Source: Pseudomonas sivasensis (GTDB taxonomy: Bacteria > Pseudomonadota > Gammaproteobacteria > Pseudomonadales > Pseudomonadaceae). Taken from it: a stretch of 64,000 bases of DNA. Position numbers and translations under genes: made by a program. Positions 39,836-49,170 of this stretch are shown one piece after another; the stretch's first letter is position 1; the number at the start of each line of letters is the position of its first letter. The notes below the pieces were generated by a model, which was not told where the DNA came from, did no database searches, and saw only the letters and a program-made list of their open reading frames with translations. The stretch lies in the NCBI RefSeq assembly GCF_013778505.1, contig NZ_JAAOWU010000001.1, positions 124,001 through 188,000 of the forward strand. The letters are read 5' to 3'.

Positions 39836-40987
39836 ATGTCCGCGCACAAGACCGCACTGCTCAGTGCCTTGACCACCGCGCTGCTGGCCAGCGCCAGCAT
39901 TCAGGCCGCCGAACCGCTCAAGGCGATTGGCGCTGGCGAAGGCCAGCTGGATATCGTCGCCTGGCCCGGCTATATCGAACGTGGCGAAAGCGACAAGGCC
40001 TACGACTGGGTCACTGGTTTCGAGAAGGAAACCGGCTGCAAGGTCAATGTGAAAACCGCCGCCACTTCTGACGAAATGGTCAGCCTGATGGCCAAGGGCG
40101 GGTATGACCTGGTCACCGCGTCGGGCGATGCGTCGCTGCGGTTGATCGTCGGCAAGCGTGTGCAGCCGATCAACACCTCGCTGATCCCAAACTGGAAAAA
40201 CATCGACCCACGCCTTAAAGACGCGCCGTGGTACGTGGTCGGCCAGCAGACCTACGGCACCCCGTACCAATGGGGCCCGAATGTGCTGATGTACAACACC
40301 AACGTGTTCAAGACCGCGCCCACCAGCTGGGATGTGCTGTTCAACGCCCAGAACCTGCCGGACGGCAAGCCGAACAAAGGCCGCGTGCAGGCCTATGACG
40401 GCCCGATCTACATCGCCGATGCAGCGCTGTATCTCAAATCGACTCAGCCGGAACTGGGCATCCAGAGCCCATACGAACTGACCGAAACCCAGTACAAAGC
40501 CGTGCTCGATCTGTTGCGCGCCCAGCAACCGTTGATCCACCGCTACTGGCACGACACCACCGTGCAAATGAGTGACTTCAAGAACGAAGGCGTGGTGGCC
40601 TCCAGCGCCTGGCCGTATCAGGTCAACGGGCTGGTCAATGAAAAGCAGCCAATTGCCTCGACCATTCCGAAAGAAGGCGCCACCGGCTGGGCCGACACCA
40701 CCATGTTGCACAGCGAGGCCAAGCACCCGAACTGCGCCTACAAGTGGATGGACTGGTCGCTGCAGCCGAAGGTCCAGGGCGATGTCGCCGCCTGGTTCGG
40801 TTCGCTGCCAGCGGTGCCTGCGGCTTGTAAGGAAAGCGAACTGCTCGGCGCCGAGGGTTGCAAGACCAACGGGTTCGACCAGTTCGACAAGATCGCCTTC
40901 TGGAAAACCCCACAGGCTGAGGGCGGCAAGTTCGTACCGTACAGCCGCTGGACCCAGGATTACATCGCGATCATGGGCGGCAGGTAA
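39836..40987 (+). CDS. Polyamine-type ABC transporter substrate-binding protein (YdcS/PotD-like)
   Basis: A 383-residue periplasmic binding protein with a Sec signal peptide cleaved near ASIQA-AEP (residue 24). Type II binding-fold segments DIVAWPGYIERGE and the YGTPYQWGPNVLMYN strand are typical of spermidine/putrescine-family receptors such as YdcS. It delivers ligand to the permeases encoded downstream. AGAGGGA precedes the ATG at 39836. A REP pair separates it from the ATPase gene, which would allow more binding protein than permease. Confidence 0.92.
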   Translation: MSAHKTALLSALTTALLASASIQAAEPLKAIGAGEGQLDIVAWPGYIERGESDKAYDWVTGFEKETGCKVNVKTAATSDEMVSLMAKGGYDLVTASGDASLRLIVGKRVQPINTSLIPNWKNIDPRLKDAPWYVVGQQTYGTPYQWGPNVLMYNTNVFKTAPTSWDVLFNAQNLPDGKPNKGRVQAYDGPIYIADAALYLKSTQPELGIQSPYELTETQYKAVLDLLRAQQPLIHRYWHDTTVQMSDFKNEGVVASSAWPYQVNGLVNEKQPIASTIPKEGATGWADTTMLHSEAKHPNCAYKWMDWSLQPKVQGDVAAWFGSLPAVPAACKESELLGAEGCKTNGFDQFDKIAFWKTPQAEGGKFVPYSRWTQDYIAIMGGR

Positions 40988-41012
40988 GGCCTTCCAAACG
41001 ACCTAGGTCCCC

Positions 41013-41101
41013 TGTGGGAGGGGGCTTGCTCACGATAGCGGTACATCAGACAAACCTGTGTTGCCTGACACACCGTCATCGGGAGCAAGCCTCCTCCCAC
41101 A
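41013..41101. repeat. REPIN-like pair inside the transporter operon
   Basis: TGTGGGAGGGGGCTTGCTCA and a mate ending CTCCTCCCACA, about 40 bases apart, between the binding-protein and ATPase genes. In other binding-protein operons REP hairpins at this spot protect the upstream mRNA from 3' decay. Confidence 0.85.
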
Positions 41102-41187
41102 TTGACCGCACTCAATAGATGTTTTGTTTTTTCAGAAGTCCAGGCCGGGCCGCTGCGACGACCCGCGCCTTTTTGGAGCACCGCACC

Positions 41188-42222
41188 ATGACGCTTGCAG
41201 TCCAATTCACCCACGTTTCCCGTCAGTTCGGCGAAGTGAAAGCCGTCGACCGGGTTTCCATCGATATCCAGGACGGCGAGTTCTTTTCCATGCTCGGCCC
41301 TTCCGGCTCGGGCAAGACCACTTGCCTGCGCCTGATCGCCGGTTTCGAGCAACCGAGCGCTGGCTCGATCCGCATTCATGGCGAGGAAGCCGCCGGCTTG
41401 CCGCCGTATCAGCGTGACGTAAACACCGTGTTCCAGGATTACGCACTGTTCCCCCATATGAATGTGCGCGACAACGTGGCCTACGGTCTCAAGGTCAAAG
41501 GCGTGGGCAAGGCCGAACGCCTGAACCGCGCCGAAGAAGCCTTGGGCATGGTCGCCCTCGGTGGTTACGGCGACCGTAAGCCGGTGCAACTTTCAGGTGG
41601 TCAGCGCCAGCGTGTGGCACTGGCACGCGCACTGGTCAATCGCCCCCGCGTGTTGCTGCTCGATGAACCCTTGGGCGCCCTTGACCTCAAGCTGCGCGAA
41701 CAGATGCAAAGCGAGCTGAAGAAGCTGCAACGCCAGTTGGGCATCACCTTTATTTTCGTGACCCACGATCAAACCGAAGCGTTGTCGATGTCCGACCGCG
41801 TGGCAGTGTTCAACAAAGGCCGCATCGAACAAGTCGACACCCCGCGCAACCTGTACATGAAACCGGCTACCTCATTCGTCGCCGAATTCGTCGGCACCTC
41901 CAACGTGATTCGCGGCGAGCTGGCCCAGCGCCTCAGCGGCAGCGCGCAGCCATTTTCGATCCGCCCGGAACACGTGCGGTTTGCCGACGGCCCACGGGGT
42001 GCCGGCGAAGTGGAAGTCAGCGGCCTGCTGCATGACATCCAGTACCAGGGCAGCGCCACCCGCTATGAGCTGAAACTGGAAAACGGCCAAGCGTTGAACA
42101 TCAGCCAGGCCAACAACCAGTGGCTGGATATCAGCAGCGGCCATCAGGTCGGCCAGACCATTACCGCGCGCTGGGCGCGGGAAGCCATGACACCGCTGAC
42201 CGACATTGCAGGCGAGGTGTGA
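41188..42222 (+). CDS. ABC transporter ATP-binding protein (YdcT/PotA-like)
   Basis: A 344-residue ATPase: Walker A GPSGSGKTT (residues 36–44), Q-loop, signature LSGGQRQRVALARAL, Walker B LLLDEPLGALD and the switch His in VTHDQTEAL. The C-terminal 100 residues are a TOBE-type regulatory domain. It powers the two permeases next to it. The start ATG 41188 has TTGGAG upstream. Its stop is one base before the first permease start. Confidence 0.94.
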   Translation: MTLAVQFTHVSRQFGEVKAVDRVSIDIQDGEFFSMLGPSGSGKTTCLRLIAGFEQPSAGSIRIHGEEAAGLPPYQRDVNTVFQDYALFPHMNVRDNVAYGLKVKGVGKAERLNRAEEALGMVALGGYGDRKPVQLSGGQRQRVALARALVNRPRVLLLDEPLGALDLKLREQMQSELKKLQRQLGITFIFVTHDQTEALSMSDRVAVFNKGRIEQVDTPRNLYMKPATSFVAEFVGTSNVIRGELAQRLSGSAQPFSIRPEHVRFADGPRGAGEVEVSGLLHDIQYQGSATRYELKLENGQALNISQANNQWLDISSGHQVGQTITARWAREAMTPLTDIAGEV

Positions 42223-42223
42223 C

Positions 42224-43153
42224 ATGAGCCTGGCCCTCTCCCAACCACCGATGCGCAGGTTTTCCAACCTGCTGTACCGCAAGCCCAACCTGTATCTGGC
42301 GATGCTGTTGATACCGCCGCTGATCTGGTTCGGCGCGATTTACCTCGGCTCGTTGCTGACCTTGCTGTGGCAAGGCTTCTACACCTTCGACGACTTCACC
42401 ATGGCGGTCACGCCGGACCTGACCCTGGCCAACTTCGCCGCACTGTTCCAGCCGTCGAACTTCGACATCATCCTTCGCACCTTGAGCATGGCGATTGTGG
42501 TGTCGATTGCCAGCGCCATCGTGGCCTTCCCGATTGCCTACTACATGGCGCGCTACACCACGGGCAAGACCAAGGCATTCTTTTACATCGCAGTGATGAT
42601 GCCGATGTGGGCCAGCTACATCGTCAAGGCCTACGCCTGGACCCTGCTGCTGGCCAAGGGCGGCGTGGCGCAGTGGTTCGTGCAGCACCTGGGCCTGGAG
42701 CCGGTGTTGCAGTTCGTGCTGGGTATTCCCGGTGTGGGCGGCAGCACCTTGAGCACCTCACACCTGGGGCGGTTCATGGTGTTCGTCTATATCTGGCTGC
42801 CGTTCATGATCCTGCCGATCCAGGCATCGCTGGAGCGTTTGCCGCCGTCGTTGCTGCAAGCCTCGGCGGATCTGGGCGCCAAGCCGCGCCAGACCTTTAT
42901 GCAAGTGATTCTGCCACTGTCGATTCCGGGGATTGCCGCCGGGTCGATCTTCACCTTCTCGCTGACCCTGGGCGATTTCATCGTGCCGCAACTGGTGGGC
43001 CCGCCGGGCTACTTCGTCGGTGGCATGGTCTACGCGCAGCAAGGCGCCATCGGCAACATGCCCATGGCAGCGGCGTTCACCCTGGTGCCCATCGTGCTGA
43101 TTGCGGTTTACCTGTCCATCGTCAAACGCCTGGGGGCCTTCGATGCACTCTGA
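42224..43153 (+). CDS. ABC transporter permease (YdcU/PotB-like)
   Basis: A 309-residue inner-membrane permease with six predicted helices. The EAA-type loop that contacts the ATPase is [20 protein letters not shown] near residue 210. It pairs with the second permease. Start ATG 42224 with GAGG upstream; it begins just after the ATPase stop and ends 11 bases inside the next gene. Confidence 0.93.
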   Translation: MSLALSQPPMRRFSNLLYRKPNLYLAMLLIPPLIWFGAIYLGSLLTLLWQGFYTFDDFTMAVTPDLTLANFAALFQPSNFDIILRTLSMAIVVSIASAIVAFPIAYYMARYTTGKTKAFFYIAVMMPMWASYIVKAYAWTLLLAKGGVAQWFVQHLGLEPVLQFVLGIPGVGGSTLSTSHLGRFMVFVYIWLPFMILPIQASLERLPPSLLQASADLGAKPRQTFMQVILPLSIPGIAAGSIFTFSLTLGDFIVPQLVGPPGYFVGGMVYAQQGAIGNMPMAAAFTLVPIVLIAVYLSIVKRLGAFDAL

Positions 43154-43952
43154 GAAATCTTCGCTGGGACTAAAGATCGCAGCCTGGGGCGGCCTGGTGT
43201 TTTTACACTTCCCGATCCTGATCATCTTTCTCTACGCCTTCAATACCGAAGAAGCTGCGTTCAGCTTTCCGCCACAGGGCTTCACGTTGAAGTGGTTCAG
43301 CGTGGCGTTCGCCCGGCCGGACGTGCTGGAGTCGATCAAGCTGTCGCTGCAGATCGCCGCCATCGCCACCCTGATCGCCATGGTGCTCGGCACATTGGCC
43401 TCGGCGGCGCTGTATCGCCGTGAATTCTTTGGCAAGCAAGGCGTGTCGCTGATGCTGATCCTGCCGATTGCGCTGCCGGGGATCATCACCGGTATCGCGT
43501 TACTGGCGACGTTCAAGACGTTGGGCATTGAGCCCGGGATGTTCACCATCATCGTCGGCCACGCGACCTTCTGCGTGGTGATCGTCTACAACAACGTCAT
43601 CGCCCGTTTGCGCCGCACGTCCCACAGCCTGATCGAAGCCTCGATGGACCTGGGCGCCGACGGCTGGCAGACCTTCCGCTACATCATCATGCCCAACCTG
43701 GGCTCGGCGCTGCTGGCCGGCGGCATGCTCGCCTTTGCGCTGTCGTTCGACGAAATCATCGTCACCACCTTCACCGCCGGCCACGAGCGCACCTTGCCGC
43801 TGTGGTTGCTCAACCAATTGAGTCGCCCGAGGGATGTGCCGGTGACCAACGTGGTGGCGATGCTGGTGATGCTGGTGACGATGTTCCCGATTCTCGGTGC
43901 CTATTACCTGACCCGCGGTGGTGAAAGCGTGGCCGGGAGTGGCGGTAAATAA
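43143..43952 (+). CDS. ABC transporter permease (YdcV/PotC-like)
   Basis: A 269-residue permease with six predicted helices and the EAA loop [20 protein letters not shown] near residue 165. It forms the heterodimeric channel with the preceding permease. The start ATG 43143 overlaps the previous gene by 11 bases, so translation is coupled. A REP pair follows before the second ALDH gene. Confidence 0.93.
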   Translation: MHSEKSSLGLKIAAWGGLVFLHFPILIIFLYAFNTEEAAFSFPPQGFTLKWFSVAFARPDVLESIKLSLQIAAIATLIAMVLGTLASAALYRREFFGKQGVSLMLILPIALPGIITGIALLATFKTLGIEPGMFTIIVGHATFCVVIVYNNVIARLRRTSHSLIEASMDLGADGWQTFRYIIMPNLGSALLAGGMLAFALSFDEIIVTTFTAGHERTLPLWLLNQLSRPRDVPVTNVVAMLVMLVTMFPILGAYYLTRGGESVAGSGGK

Positions 43953-43979
43953 CTTTTTTATTGAAGGCACCGAGCTCAA

Positions 43980-44070
43980 ATGTGGGTGGGGGCTTGCTCC
44001 CGATAGCGGTGGGTCAGTTGTAGATGATGTGACTGAAAGACTGTCATCGGGGGCAAGCCCCCTCCCACAT
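43980..44070. repeat. REPIN-like pair between transporter and ALDH genes
   Basis: ATGTGGGTGGGGGCTTGCTC and a mate ending CCCCTCCCACAT with a 40-base spacer; one base of the left arm differs from the others (GGGTGG for GGGAGG). Confidence 0.85.
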
Positions 44071-44121
44071 TTAGAGTCGGTTGCTTCAAGGAAATAACAA
44101 TAGTTTGTGGAGAGCTGAACC

Positions 44122-45546
44122 ATGCAAACCAAATTACTGATCAACGGCCAACTGATCGAAGGCGAAGGCCCGGCTCAAGCCGTATTCAACCCAGCCCTCG
44201 GCCGCGTACTGGTAGAAATCAAGGAAGCCAGCGAAGCCCAGGTCGACGCCGCTGTGCGCGCAGCCGATGCGGCGTTCGAAAGTTGGTCGCAAACCGCACC
44301 GAAGGACCGCTCGCTGCTGCTGCTGAAACTGGCCGACGCGATCGAAGCCCACGGCGAAGAGCTGGCAAAGCTGGAATCGGACAACTGCGGCAAGCCCTAC
44401 AGCGCTGCGCTGAACGACGAGATCCCGGCGATTGCCGATGTGTTCCGCTTCTTCGCCGGCGCCAGCCGTTGCATGAGCGGCTCGGCCGGCGGTGAATACC
44501 TGCCGGGCCACACCTCGATGATCCGCCGCGACCCGGTGGGCGTGATCGCCTCCATCGCGCCGTGGAACTACCCGCTGATGATGGTCGCCTGGAAAATCGC
44601 CCCGGCCCTGGCCGCCGGTAATACCGTGGTGCTCAAGCCGTCGGAGCAAACCCCGCTGACCGCGTTGCGCATGGTTGAACTGGCGTCGGAGATTTTCCCG
44701 GCCGGCGTACTCAACCTGGTGTTCGGTCGTGGGCCGACCGTGGGCAGCCCACTGGTGAACCACCCGAAAGTGCGCATGGTGTCGCTGACCGGCTCCATCG
44801 CCACCGGCGCGAATATCATTTCCAGCACCGCTGACAGCGTGAAGCGCATGCACATGGAGTTGGGCGGCAAAGCGCCGGTGATCATCTTCAACGACGCGGA
44901 CATCGATGCCGCCGTGGAAGGCATTCGCACCTTTGGCTTCTATAACGCCGGCCAGGACTGCACGGCCGCGTGCCGCATTTACGCCCAAGCGGATATCTAC
45001 GACGCATTTGTCGAGAAGCTCGGCGCGGCGGTCGCCAGCATCAAATACGGCTTGCAGGATGACCCGGCCACCGAACTGGGCCCGCTGATCACCGCACAGC
45101 ACCGCGACCGTGTCGCGGGGTTTGTCGAGCGTGCGGTGGCACAGCCGCATATCCGCCTGATCACCGGTGGCAAGGCGGTGGACGGCAATGGGTTCTTCTT
45201 TGAGCCGACGGTATTGGCCGATGCACAGCAGGACGATGAAATCGTGCGCCGCGAGGTGTTTGGGCCAGTGGTGTCGGTGACTAAGTTCACCGACGAAGCA
45301 CAGGTGGTGGGCTGGGCCAATGATTCGGACTACGGCTTGGCGTCGTCCGTATGGACCGCCGATGTAGGCCGCGCCCACCGTTTGGCCGCGCGGTTGCAGT
45401 ATGGCTGCACATGGGTGAATACCCACTTCATGCTGGTCAGCGAAATGCCCCATGGCGGTCAGAAACTGTCGGGTTATGGCAAGGACATGTCCATGTATGG
45501 GCTGGAGGACTACACCACCGTTCGCCATGTGATGTTCAAGCACTGA
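44122..45546 (+). CDS. patD: 4-aminobutyraldehyde dehydrogenase (PatD/YdcW-like)
   Basis: A 474-residue NAD-dependent dehydrogenase that should oxidise 4-aminobutyraldehyde (cyclising to 1-pyrroline) to GABA in the cytoplasm. The catalytic Cys is in [12 protein letters not shown], the Glu in MELGGKAPV and the cofactor loop in SLTGSIATG. Its place right after a YdcSTUV-like transporter copies the ydcSTUV–patD order of E. coli and supports the name. GGAGAG stands before the ATG. A close paralogue starts the module at 38275. Confidence 0.9.
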   Translation: MQTKLLINGQLIEGEGPAQAVFNPALGRVLVEIKEASEAQVDAAVRAADAAFESWSQTAPKDRSLLLLKLADAIEAHGEELAKLESDNCGKPYSAALNDEIPAIADVFRFFAGASRCMSGSAGGEYLPGHTSMIRRDPVGVIASIAPWNYPLMMVAWKIAPALAAGNTVVLKPSEQTPLTALRMVELASEIFPAGVLNLVFGRGPTVGSPLVNHPKVRMVSLTGSIATGANIISSTADSVKRMHMELGGKAPVIIFNDADIDAAVEGIRTFGFYNAGQDCTAACRIYAQADIYDAFVEKLGAAVASIKYGLQDDPATELGPLITAQHRDRVAGFVERAVAQPHIRLITGGKAVDGNGFFFEPTVLADAQQDDEIVRREVFGPVVSVTKFTDEAQVVGWANDSDYGLASSVWTADVGRAHRLAARLQYGCTWVNTHFMLVSEMPHGGQKLSGYGKDMSMYGLEDYTTVRHVMFKH

Positions 45547-45557
45547 TTAAGCGCCTC

Positions 45558-45582
45558 CCCGGCACCTGCCTTGGGTGCCGGG
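45558..45582 (+). terminator. Hairpin after the second ALDH gene
   Basis: CCCGGCACC and GGTGCCGGG pair around a 7-base loop, 12 bases after the stop. No T tract follows, so it may act as a processing or stabilising hairpin, with read-through into spdH. Confidence 0.5.
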
Positions 45583-45614
45583 TCCTACAACAATAAAATC
45601 TCAGGTTCCCACCA

Positions 45615-47477
45615 ATGGACATCACCCGCCGCGACTTCCTCAACGGCGTCGCCATTACCGTTGCCGCAGGCATGACCCCACTGCAACTGCTCCAGGCCGC
45701 ACCCGATGGCCGCTACTACCCCCCTGCCCTTACCGGCCTGCGCGGCAGCCATGTCGGCTCGTTCGAAGTGGCTCACCAGATGGGCTGGGAAAAGAAAGTG
45801 TTCGACACCGAGAAATTGCCGATCACCGAGGATTACGACCTGGTGGTGGTCGGGGGTGGCTTGAGCGGTTTGTCGGCGGCATGGTTCTACCGGGAAAAGC
45901 ACCCCAAGGCGAAGATCCTGATCCTGGAAAACCACGACGACTTCGGCGGCCACGCCAAGCGCAATGAATTCCAGGCCGGTGGCCGCATGATCATCGGTTA
46001 CGGCGGCAGCGAGGCCTTGCAGTCGCCGAACCATCTGTACAGCAAGGAAGTGAACGGGCTGTTGAAGAAGCTCGGGGTTGATATCAAGCGCTTCGAAACC
46101 GCCTTCGACCGCCAGTTCTACCCCAACCTGGGCCTGTCGCGCGGTGTGTTTTTCGACAAGGAAAACTTCGGCGAAGACAAACTGGTGACCGGCGACCCGA
46201 CGCCCATGGTGGCCGACGATATTGCGCCGGACCAACTGCATGCGCGGTCCATCAGCGACTTCATCAATGACTTCCCCCTGCCTGCAGAGGATCGCCAGGC
46301 GCTGATAGACCTGCACATGGCGCCAAAGGACTACTTGCCAGGTAAGACTGCCGAAGAAAAGGCCGACCATCTGGCGGCGACCAGCTACCGCAATTTCCTG
46401 CTCAAGGACGTAGGGTTATCGGAAGGCGCGGTGAAGTACTTCCAAAGCCGTACCAATGACTTCATGGCGCTGAGCATTGATGCCGTGGCAGCGGCCGATG
46501 CCTATAGCGTAGGTTTCCCGGGGTTTGCGGGCATGAACCTGGCACCGATCAGCGAAGAAGCCGCAGCGGAAATGGAAGAGCCCTACATCTACCATTTCCC
46601 GGATGGCAACGCCTCGGTGGCGCGGTTGCTGGTGCGTAGTCTTATCCCAGGCGTAGCACCGGGGCACACCATGGACGACATCGTGCTGGCTACCTTTGAC
46701 TACGCCAGGCTCGACCAACCCAAGACGGCGGTACGGCTGCGCTTGAACAGCACCGCCGTCAGCGTGCGTAACGTCGATGGCGGTGTGCATATCGGCTACA
46801 GCCGAGGCGGCCAACTCGCACAGGTGCGCGGCAAGCGCTGCATCCTGGCGTGCTACAACATGATGATTCCGTACCTGCTCAAAGACCTGCCAGCGCCCCA
46901 GGCCCATGCCTTGAGCCAGAACGTGAAATACCCGCTGGTGTACACCAAGGTGGTAATCCGCAATTGGCAGTCCTTCCAAAAACTGGGGGTGCATGAGATT
47001 TACGCGGCGACCCAACCGTACAGTCGCATCAAGCTGGACTACCCGGTGAGCATGGGCGACTACGATCACCCACGGGACCCGACGCAGCCGATTGGCCTGC
47101 ACATGGTCTACGTGCCCACCAGCCCCAACAGCGGTATGAACGCCCGCGACCAGGCACGCGCTGGGCGGGGCAAGCTGTATGGGCAGACGTTCGAGCAACT
47201 GGAGGCGCAACTGCGTGACCAACTGCAACGCATGCTCGGGCCGGGTGGGTTCAAGCACGAGACGGATATTCTGGCGATCACGGTCAACCGCTGGTCACAC
47301 GGGTATGCGAGCTTCTCCAACAGCTTGTTTGATGACGCAGATGAGAGCGAAGCGTTGATGAATCTGGCGCGCAAACCTGTAGGCCATGTGAGCATCGCCA
47401 ACTCGGATGCGGCGTGGAGTGCGTACGCCCATGCGGCGATTGATGAGGCTTTTCGGGCAGTGAGAGAGGTGGGCTAA
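45615..47477 (+). CDS. spdH: Spermidine-dehydrogenase-like FAD protein, Tat-exported
   Basis: A 620-residue flavoprotein. The N-terminus is a twin-arginine signal (TRRDFLNGVAITVAAG), so it should be exported folded with FAD bound. The FAD dinucleotide-binding motif is VVGGGLSGLSAAW near residue 79. Length and neighbourhood match SpdH of P. aeruginosa, which oxidises spermidine to 1,3-diaminopropane and 4-aminobutyraldehyde; the two ALDHs next to it would use the aldehyde. The identification is by similarity and context. The last 43 codons are repeated four more times downstream (47679–48797). Confidence 0.85.
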   Translation: MDITRRDFLNGVAITVAAGMTPLQLLQAAPDGRYYPPALTGLRGSHVGSFEVAHQMGWEKKVFDTEKLPITEDYDLVVVGGGLSGLSAAWFYREKHPKAKILILENHDDFGGHAKRNEFQAGGRMIIGYGGSEALQSPNHLYSKEVNGLLKKLGVDIKRFETAFDRQFYPNLGLSRGVFFDKENFGEDKLVTGDPTPMVADDIAPDQLHARSISDFINDFPLPAEDRQALIDLHMAPKDYLPGKTAEEKADHLAATSYRNFLLKDVGLSEGAVKYFQSRTNDFMALSIDAVAAADAYSVGFPGFAGMNLAPISEEAAAEMEEPYIYHFPDGNASVARLLVRSLIPGVAPGHTMDDIVLATFDYARLDQPKTAVRLRLNSTAVSVRNVDGGVHIGYSRGGQLAQVRGKRCILACYNMMIPYLLKDLPAPQAHALSQNVKYPLVYTKVVIRNWQSFQKLGVHEIYAATQPYSRIKLDYPVSMGDYDHPRDPTQPIGLHMVYVPTSPNSGMNARDQARAGRGKLYGQTFEQLEAQLRDQLQRMLGPGGFKHETDILAITVNRWSHGYASFSNSLFDDADESEALMNLARKPVGHVSIANSDAAWSAYAHAAIDEAFRAVREVG

Positions 47478-47509
47478 GTCGAAATAGTGTGGCTAAAAGA
47501 AGTCTTGTG

Positions 47510-47635
47510 GTGAGCGGGCTTGCCCCGCGCTGGGCTGCGAAGCGGCCCTGAAGCCAAATGCCGCACGTTTTCAGACGGCCTGTGTGTTTTTTATGGGGGC
47601 CGCTTCGCGCCCCAGCGCGGGGCAAGCACACTCAC
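47510..47635. repeat. Long inverted repeat in the spdH tail array (first of five)
   Basis: Arms of about 39 bases, GTGAGCGGGCTTGCCCCGCG… (47510–47548) and its complement (47596–47635), surround a 47-base loop that has its own small GCCG/CGGC stem. In RNA it forms a very stable hairpin. It resembles a REPIN of the GCGGGCTTGCCCCGCG family. The same structure recurs in each 330-bp unit. Confidence 0.85.
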
Positions 47636-47678
47636 TACAACAGCATGCAACTCACTGACGACACAACTTGCTTCATAT

Positions 47679-47807
47679 GAAGCGTTGATGAATCTGGCGC
47701 GCAAACCTGTAGGGCCTGTGAGCATCGCCAACTCGGATGCGGCGTGCAGTGCGTACGCCCATGCGGCGATTGATGAGGCTTTTCGGGCAGTGAGAGAGGT
47801 GGGCTAA
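47679..47807 (+). pseudogene. Partial copy 2 of the spdH 3' end
   Basis: 43 codons ending in the original stop. The frame is intact and fused to open frame through the preceding palindrome, but there is no ribosome site. A Trp codon near the middle is changed to Cys (AACSAYA). Confidence 0.85.
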
Positions 47808-48008
47808 GTCGAAATAGTGTGGCTAAAAGACATCTTGTGGTGAGCGGGCTTGCCCCGCGCTGGGCTGCGACGCGGCCCTGAAGCCAAATGCCGCACGTTT
47901 TCAGACGGCCTGCGTGGTTTTCATGGGGGCCGCTTCGCGCCCCGGCGCGGGGCAAGCCCGCTCACTACAACAGCATGCAACTCACTGACGACACAACTTG
48001 CTTCATAT

Positions 48009-48137
48009 GAAGCGTTGATGAATCTGGCGCGCAAATCTGTAGGGCCTGTGAGCATCGCGAACTCGGATGCGGCATGGAGTGCGTACGCCCATGCGGCGAT
48101 TGATGAGGCTTTTCGGGCAGTGAGAGAGGTGGGCTAA
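48009..48137 (+). pseudogene. Partial copy 3 of the spdH 3' end
   Basis: 43 codons with stop, frame intact; differs from copy 1 at the PVGH segment (here SVGP). Confidence 0.85.
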
Positions 48138-48339
48138 GTCGAAATAATGTGGCTAAACGAAGTCTTGTGGTGAGCGGGCTTGCCCCGCGCAGGGCTGCGA
48201 AGCGGCCCTGAAGCCAAACGCCGCACGTTTTCAGACGGCCTGCGTGGTTTTCATGGGGGCCGCTTCGCGCCCCAGCGCGGGGCAAGCCCGCTCACTACAA
48301 CAGCATGCAACTCACTTGACGACACAACTTGCTTCATAT

Positions 48340-48468
48340 GAAACGTTGATGAATCTGGCGCGCAAATCTGTAGGGCCTGTGAGCATCGCCAACTCGGATG
48401 CGGCGTGGAGTGCGTACGCCCATGCGGCGATTGATGAGGCTTTTCGGGCAGTGAGAGAGGTGGGCTAA
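48340..48468 (+). pseudogene. Partial copy 4 of the spdH 3' end
   Basis: Same 43 codons and stop. The preceding tail has one extra base (CTCACTTGAC), which accounts for the 331-base spacing, and the first codons read ETLMNL. Confidence 0.85.
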
Positions 48469-48669
48469 GTCGAAATAGTGTGGCTAAACGAAGTCTTGTG
48501 GTGAGCGGGCTTGCCCCGCGCCGGGCTGCGAAGCGGCCCTGAAGCCAAACGCCGCACGTTTTCAGACGGCCTGTGTGGTTTTCATGGGGGCCGCTTCGCG
48601 CCCCAGCGCGGGGCAAGCCCGCTCACTACAACAGCGTGCAACTCACTGACGACACAACTTGCTTCATAT

Positions 48670-48797
48670 GAAGCGTTGATGAATCTGGCGCGCAAATCTG
48701 TAGGGCCTGTGAGCATCGCCAACTCGGATGCGGCGTGGAGTGCGTACGCCCATGCGGCGATTGATGAGGCTTTTCGGGCAGGAGAGAGGTGGGCTAA
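48670..48797 (+). pseudogene. Partial copy 5 of the spdH 3' end, frameshifted
   Basis: As the other copies but a T is missing in GGCAGTGAGAG (here GGCAGGAGAG), so the last seven codons are out of frame. This is evidence that the copies are not under coding selection. Confidence 0.85.
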
Positions 48798-49170
48798 GTC
48801 GAAATAGTGTGGCTAAAAGAAATCTTGTGGTGAGCGGGCTTGCCCCGCGCTGGGCTGCAAAGCGGCCCTGAAGCCAAACGCCGCACGTTTTCAGACGGCC
48901 TGTGTGGTTTTCATGGGGGCCGCTTCGCGCCCCAGCGCGGGGCAAGCCCGCTCACTACAACAGTACGCAACTCACCTGACGACACAACTTGTTTCATATG
49001 CAACGCCATCACACAGCCATCAATCATTTTTCCTACACCATCGAACCGCTTAAGCTATCCGGCGTCTGTTTAATGTCCGTTGCGTTTGGCCGAAGGCATG
49101 TCCGAACCGTTATTTCTGATCCAGCACGTGCCAGGAACGGCGCGGGATTTGCTCACGACAGGTTGTCTCT

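Larger units (their letters stand above)
47349..48999 (+). repeat. Five tandem units of about 330 bp built from the 3' end of spdH
   Basis: Unit starts are 47349, 47679, 48009, 48340 and 48670, with spacings of 330, 330, 331 and 330 bases; the last unit ends at 48999. Each unit holds the last 43 codons and stop of spdH, a 33-base spacer, a long inverted repeat and about 40 bases of tail ending CTTCATAT. Units differ at only a few positions. Unit 1 is the real gene end (GGCCATGTG); units 2–5 share GGGCCTGTG, and units 3–5 share AAATCTG, so the array grew stepwise. Unit 5 has a one-base deletion. Confidence 0.95.

Noticed and set aside
44134..45543. Minus-strand frame of 469 codons opposite patD
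   Set aside because: Mirror of the ALDH gene caused by high GC at third positions.
47520..48807. Repeated 95-residue plus-strand and 106-residue minus-strand frames in the spdH array
   Set aside because: They start at TTG codons inside the palindrome, have no ribosome sites, and recur only because the DNA repeats; one copy is frameshifted.
47349..48999. CRISPR array
   Set aside because: Units are 330 bp, nearly identical across their whole length, with no short repeat–variable spacer pattern and no cas genes.
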